Origin: PLA5 sp040901705
GTDB lineage: Bacteria; Planctomycetota; Planctomycetia; Pirellulales; PLA5
Direction of reading: 5' to 3'
Assembly (NCBI GenBank): GCA_040901705.1
Contig: JBBDYI010000255.1
Coordinates: 1-17,379, forward strand
DNA: 17,379 nt
This document shows, one piece after another, positions 14,564 through 17,379 of this stretch. Numbering within the stretch: position 1 is the first letter of the stretch; each line of letters starts with the position of its first letter. Below the pieces are notes generated by a model. It was given only the letters and a program-made list of their open reading frames with translations. It ran no database searches and was not told the origin of the DNA. The position numbers were made by a program, and so were the translations under genes.

Positions 14564-14914
14564 CTAGCACCAGACCGATCGCACGGCGGCGACCATGGCC
14601 TCGGCCTGCGGCACGGCGAATAGCTTCGTAATGGCGAGTTGGAACACAAGCTGGTACGCCAGCAGGATCGCCACGGCGACCGCGGCTTGCTTGATCGTCA
14701 GCGAACAGAACAGCATCAAAATGAAGCCGTCGACGATCACGATCGGCACCAGCACGAAAATGCCGAGAAACCCGCCCAGCAATAGCACGATAACGAGGTT
14801 CACGACCGCCATTCCAAACGCGACCAGGCCCAGCTTGAGCCACTCCGGCTCTCCACCCTGAAGCCACGTCACCAGCAGCGCCAGAACGACCGTATCGCAA
14901 ACAAGCCCCAGCAT
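14564..14914 (-). CDS. Small polytopic membrane protein, hypothetical
   Basis: 116 residues, very hydrophobic, no family recognised. Likely membrane segments are at about 2-18, 27-47, 49-70 and 74-95. The short loops carry the few charged residues (G-G-E-P-E-W-L-K at 20-27 and T-I-K-Q at 73-76). A hydrophobic pattern this regular over the whole frame is unlikely in a shadow frame, which supports a real gene although its neighbours lie on the opposite strand. The start at 14914 has a purine-rich GAGAGG close upstream on the minus strand. It is convergent with the fucose isomerase gene and divergent from the aldolase gene. Function unknown. Confidence 0.65.
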   Translation of the reverse strand: MLGLVCDTVVLALLVTWLQGGEPEWLKLGLVAFGMAVVNLVIVLLLGGFLGIFVLVPIVIVDGFILMLFCSLTIKQAAVAVAILLAYQLVFQLAITKLFAVPQAEAMVAAVRSVWC

Positions 14915-15072
14915 CGTCCCCTCTCTTGCTACGGTTAACGATTGAATATCTACCCCATTGGGCGGCGTGGACCATTAATCGTACCGCCTCTCGACAATCC
15001 CGACAACCTGGCAGCATCACCGCGGAACGCGAGCCGCCCGCCGCGCCCCTATAGCCGTCCCAATCAAAAAGG

Positions 15073-15078
15073 TATAAC
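15073..15078 (+). promoter_or_regulatory. Candidate -10 box for the aldolase gene
   Basis: TATAAC lies 66 bases before the aldolase start, in an A-rich patch of an otherwise GC-rich 230-base spacer. The sequence 17 bases upstream (TATAGC) is not a good -35 box. Confidence 0.3.
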
Positions 15079-15103
15079 AACCAACAAGCCCGCGGCCCGC
15101 GTT

Positions 15104-15136
15104 CCCCCAGTCCCCAGCCCCTGACCCCCAGCCCCC
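15104..15136 (-). promoter_or_regulatory. Five-run G-quadruplex-type motif upstream of the aldolase start
   Basis: The top strand has C-runs of 5, 4, 4, 5 and 5 bases at 15104-15108, 15112-15115, 15118-15121, 15125-15129 and 15132-15136, with loops of 3, 2, 3 and 2 bases. The bottom strand therefore meets the usual G-quadruplex rule with one run to spare. It ends eight bases before the aldolase ATG, so the mRNA leader is C-rich and any quadruplex would be in the template DNA. The repeated CCCCAG core suggests expansion by slippage. Confidence 0.55.
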
Positions 15137-15144
15137 GCTCAATC

Positions 15145-16188
15145 ATGCCCCTCGTCCCTCTTCGCCTCCTGCTCGACCACGCCGCCGAGAACGACTACGG
15201 CCTGGCCGCCTTCAACGTCAACAACATGGAGCAGATCCAGGCGATCATGGAGGCCGCCCGCGAAACCGACTCCCCGGTCATCATCCAAGCCTCCCGCGGC
15301 GCCCGCAGCTACTCGCAAGACGCCTACCTCCGCCACCTCATGCTCGCCGCCGCCGAGTTGTATCCCAACATCCCGGTCGCCATGCACCAGGACCACGGCA
15401 ACAGCCCCGCCACGTGCAAGAGCGCCATCGAGCAAGGCTTCACCTCGGTGATGATGGACGGCTCGCTCAAGGACGACGGCAAAACGCCCGCCGACTACGC
15501 CTACAACGCCAAGGTCACGCACGAGGTCGTCCAACTCGCCCACGCCGCCGGCGTCTCCGTCGAAGGCGAACTCGGCTGCCTCGGCTCCCTCGAATCCGGC
15601 ATGGGCGACAAGGAAGACGGCCACGGCGCCGAAGGCAAGCTCTCCCACGACCAACTCCTCACCGATCCCGAAGAAGCCGCCCGCTTCGTCGCCGACACGG
15701 GCGTCGACGCCCTCGCCGTCGCCATCGGCACCAGCCACGGCGCATACAAGTTCACAAGAAAGCCCGACGGCGCGGTCCTCGCCATGGACCGCATCAAAGA
15801 AATCCACCACCGCCTGCCCAACTGCCACTTAGTCATGCACGGCTCCTCCAGCGTCCCCCAAGAACTCCAAGACATCATCAACCGCTACGGCGGCCAAATG
15901 AAACAAACCTGGGGCGTCCCCGTCGAAGAAATCCAACTCGGCATCAAACACGGCGTCCGCAAGATCAACGTAGACACCGACTGCCGCATGGCCATCACCG
16001 GAGCCATCCGCAAAGTCTTCAGCGAAACCCCCGAAAAATTCGACCCAAGAGACTATCTAAAACCCGCCCGCGAAGCCATGAAAAAAGTCTGCATCGCCCG
16101 CATGACAGCCTTCGGCCAAGCCGGCCACGCGGGCCAGATCAAACCAATCACGCTCGAACAGATGGCAAAGCGATACAAGACGGCGTGA
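15145..16188 (+). CDS. fba: Class II fructose-bisphosphate aldolase
   Basis: 347 residues. It catalyses the reversible aldol cleavage of fructose 1,6-bisphosphate to glyceraldehyde 3-phosphate and dihydroxyacetone phosphate, in glycolysis and gluconeogenesis in the cytosol. The sequence strongly resembles the longer class II (cyanobacterial/CbbA-like) aldolases: P-A/L-F-N-V-N-N near 22-27, M-H-Q-D-H-G-N-S-P-A-T-C (80-91), V-E-G-E-L-G-C-L-G (139-147), A-I-G-T-S-H-G-A-Y-K (193-202), L-V-M-H-G-S-S-S (229-236) and N-V-D-T-D (275-279). The likely catalytic acid is Asp83, and Zn ligands are His84, His198 and His232. All expected key residues are present. The ATG has no Shine-Dalgarno site but matches the family start (M-x-L-V-P-L-R). 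A G-quadruplex-type motif sits just upstream. Nothing suggests a link to the fucose isomerase gene beyond proximity. Confidence 0.97.
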   Translation: MPLVPLRLLLDHAAENDYGLAAFNVNNMEQIQAIMEAARETDSPVIIQASRGARSYSQDAYLRHLMLAAAELYPNIPVAMHQDHGNSPATCKSAIEQGFTSVMMDGSLKDDGKTPADYAYNAKVTHEVVQLAHAAGVSVEGELGCLGSLESGMGDKEDGHGAEGKLSHDQLLTDPEEAARFVADTGVDALAVAIGTSHGAYKFTRKPDGAVLAMDRIKEIHHRLPNCHLVMHGSSSVPQELQDIINRYGGQMKQTWGVPVEEIQLGIKHGVRKINVDTDCRMAITGAIRKVFSETPEKFDPRDYLKPAREAMKKVCIARMTAFGQAGHAGQIKPITLEQMAKRYKTA

Positions 16189-16218
16189 TGCACAGCATTT
16201 TGCCGGTCCGCGCCGTGG

Positions 16219-16224
16219 TATAAT
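16219..16224 (+). promoter_or_regulatory. Consensus -10 box for the two-gene HEPN unit
   Basis: A perfect TATAAT stands 31 bases after the aldolase stop, in the short gap before the 151-residue gene. No good -35 is seen at 17 bases; TTGCCG at 16199-16204 is only 14 bases away. Transcription would start near 16231, next to an in-frame GTG at 16232. Confidence 0.45.
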
Positions 16225-16288
16225 TGCCGGTGTGAGCATAACAGGTCGACCTCACCCATCGACGGCTTGCCAATTTGGACCAACGGCA

Positions 16289-16744
16289 ATGAGCAAATCG
16301 AACGACTCCCACGCCGCCAACGGTTCGCCCCCGCGCGACGCATGGCTCGCCCGCTTGCGAAGTCTGCTCGATAACGTCGCAGCCTGGGCGTCGGAACTCG
16401 ACTGGTCGCAAAAAGAAATCCAAGTCGTACTCCGCGACGCCGCCGGCACGTACTCCGCGCCGGGCCTGCTCCTTCAAAAAGAAGCCGTGAAGGTGCTCCT
16501 CGAACCGATCGCCTCCTCGGCCCCCGGTGTCGACGGCGTCGTCGATCTATACGCCCTGCCGGCCTACGACGACATCGCCAACCTCTATTGCGCCGATGGC
16601 GAGTGGACCATCCGCTACGCCCCGGCCGATCAACCGATCGAAACGCCGTCGGGCACGTTTTCCATGCCCGACGCACCACCGCAGCCGCTCTCGGCCGAGT
16701 CCTTCGCCGCCGTGCTTGAATCGCTAAAGGCCCATGCCGTTTGA
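16289..16744 (+). CDS. Hypothetical protein, partner of the HEPN-like gene
   Basis: 151 residues; family not recognised. It has a polar N-terminus (1-15), a helical segment with W-L-A-R-L-R-S-L-L-D (19-28), a likely beta-strand segment with E-I-Q-V-V-L-R-D (43-50), then a compact region L-L-Q-K-E-A-V-K-V-L-L-E-P-I (61-74), P-G-V-D-G-V-V-D-L-Y (79-88) and P-A-Y-D-D-I-A-N-L-Y (91-100). It ends with a Pro-rich stretch and an amphipathic helix (134-150). No signal peptide or membrane segment is present. Its 3' end overlaps the HEPN-like gene by 11 bases, so the two are translationally coupled, as in toxin-antitoxin pairs; an antitoxin or regulator role is inference only. The ATG at 16289 lacks a good Shine-Dalgarno site. 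An in-frame GTG at 16232 would add 19 residues and would suit a leaderless transcript from the TATAAT at 16219. Confidence 0.7.
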   Translation: MSKSNDSHAANGSPPRDAWLARLRSLLDNVAAWASELDWSQKEIQVVLRDAAGTYSAPGLLLQKEAVKVLLEPIASSAPGVDGVVDLYALPAYDDIANLYCADGEWTIRYAPADQPIETPSGTFSMPDAPPQPLSAESFAAVLESLKAHAV

Positions 16745-17266
16745 ACCACGCCAGTGGCCGGACCGCATCAAAGCCGTCGAACGCGAATTCCACGCCGCGC
16801 GATTCGCCATCGACCGACTTGTCGACGCCGCGCGCCGCGACGTAACCCTCCTCCGCAACAAGATCGCACCAAGCGACATCACGTCCGCGTCCGACAACCT
16901 CGAAGCCACCTACATCATCCGCCTGTTCACCGAATTCGAAACCGCGCTCCGCCTCTATTGGCCCACGATCCGCAATCGCCCCACGCCCGCCCGCACCCGC
17001 GACCTCCTCGATTCCCTCGCCGCCACCCGCACGCAGACCTCGCCGGAGCACACGAAGTCCGCGAGTTCCGCAACGCCCTCGTCCACGAACGCGAAGAACC
17101 GCCGACCACCATTCCGATTGCGACAGCGCGAAAACATTTGTGCGTCTTTCTTAGTGCCTATCCCGAAACCGATTTTTGTAGGAGGCGAATCCTTTCGCCG
17201 AAGCACTGTCACGCGATTCTTTCGGCGAAAGGATTCGCCTCCTACAGTTCTGGGATAAGCTCTTAG
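16734..17266 (+). pseudogene. HEPN-like gene, frameshifted and with disrupted 3' end
   Basis: From the ATG at 16734 the first frame gives 99 plausible residues: helices including N-L-E-A-T-Y-I-I-R-L-F-T-E-F-E-T-A-L (55-72) and T-R-D-L-L-D-S-L-A-A-T-R (88-99, codon 99 at 17028-17030). After that this frame becomes a low-complexity Ser/Thr/Pro string. From about 17033 the frame one base back reads A-H-E-V-R-E-F-R-N-A-L-V-H-E, then A-T-A-R-K-H-L-C-V-F-L-S-A-Y-P (to 17164), which looks like the proper C-terminal half. R-N-A-L-V-H (Arg at 17069, His at 17084) fits the HEPN ribonuclease motif R-x4-H. One lost base near 17030 would explain the break. No slippery heptamer is seen, so programmed shifting is unlikely; mutation or sequencing error remain. 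The second frame then runs into the inverted repeat at 17177 and stops at 17264-17266, so the original stop also seems lost. The gene overlaps the 151-residue gene by 11 bases. HEPN proteins are often RNA-cleaving toxins or defence effectors. Confidence 0.65.
17177..17246. repeat. REPIN/BIME-like inverted repeat
   Basis: Two perfect 26-bp arms (17177-17202 and 17221-17246) in inverted orientation flank an 18-base loop. Each arm is itself a REP-type unit: the tetranucleotide GTAG at the foot, then a hairpin with GGCGAA and TTCGCC stems and a 4-base loop. Two such units in opposite orientation match the known REP doublet (REPIN or BIME) form, which is mobilised by RAYT (Y1 transposase-like) enzymes. 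No RAYT gene is in the window. Imperfect similarity continues outward: TATCCC occurs on the left at 17159-17164, and its inverse GGGATA on the right at 17252-17257. The unit could also work as a transcription terminator for the gene pair. Confidence 0.8.
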
Positions 17267-17379
17267 CAGGCTCAATTGACGTTTCCGGACTCTCGCCACG
17301 AGCGCGGGTCGGCTATGTTGCAGAGGTAACCGTTCACGGGCTGGGGAATTGATCTTGTGTTGATTTGGTGTTTCGCGCG
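17267..17379. other. Window end, no feature seen
   Basis: These 113 bases follow the last stop codon. No gene, RNA or clear repeat was recognised; the base composition is less GC-rich toward the end. Confidence 0.4.

Noticed and set aside
12675..15146. 823-codon open frame antisense to the fucose isomerase gene
   Set aside because: It is a shadow of third-position GC bias: it crosses the isomerase gene, the small membrane gene and two spacers, has Val/Gly/Ala-rich composition and no motif.
12825..16188. Fucose isomerase and aldolase as one fucose pathway cluster
   Set aside because: The aldolase is clearly a fructose-bisphosphate type, not a fuculose-phosphate aldolase, and a membrane gene on the other strand separates the two.
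17020..17040. Programmed ribosomal frameshift in the HEPN-like gene
   Set aside because: The needed shift is -1, but no slippery X-XXY-YYZ heptamer or obvious downstream structure is present at the junction.
1..17379. tRNA, rRNA, CRISPR array or riboswitch
   Set aside because: No cloverleaf, conserved rRNA stretch, regular spacer-repeat array or known aptamer core was recognised by eye; a covariance-model scan would be needed to exclude small RNAs.

Overview
The window comes from a high-GC bacterium, most likely a planctomycete of the Pirellulales type. This is inferred from gene content and style: a Tat-exported TIM-barrel sugar isomerase-like protein, a COG2407-type fucose isomerase, a very large membrane-anchored VWA protein, many genes without a clear Shine-Dalgarno site, and long antisense shadow frames from strong third-position GC bias. 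No rRNA, tRNA, CRISPR array or transposase gene was seen.

Layout. Positions 39-1931 (+) encode a secreted 630-residue protein made of two copies of a two-part beta-sandwich-like module joined by a disordered Pro-rich linker. 2126-3247 (+) is a signal peptide peptidase (SppA, S49). It converges, with one base between stop codons, on a Gfo/Idh/MocA-type oxidoreductase (3249-4274, -) that lacks the family EKP lysine. Upstream of that gene on the same strand is the centrepiece, an 1803-residue single-pass membrane protein (4398-9809, -). It carries a caspase-like (C14) domain whose catalytic His and Cys are Leu and Gly, a long helical spacer, a VWA domain with an intact MIDAS, and a beta-rich C-terminus.

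Divergent from it is a Tat-signal TIM-barrel isomerase-like protein (10207-11169, +), then convergently a TlpA-like thioredoxin (11240-12391, -). A divergent spacer with three sets of short repeats leads to a fucose isomerase family gene (12825-14501, +). Then come a small polytopic membrane protein (14564-14914, -) and a class II fructose-bisphosphate aldolase (15145-16188, +), whose upstream region holds a five-run G-quadruplex-type motif on the bottom strand.

The right end holds a two-gene unit behind a TATAAT box. A 151-residue protein (16289-16744) overlaps by 11 bases a HEPN-like gene (16734 onward). The HEPN gene is frameshifted: its R-x4-H motif lies in another frame from its N-terminal half. 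Its 3' end runs into a perfect 26-bp inverted repeat (17177-17246) built like a REPIN/BIME, with GTAG-headed hairpins in opposite orientation.

The genes do not form one pathway. The most interesting parts are the pseudo-caspase/VWA giant and the damaged HEPN pair with its REPIN.
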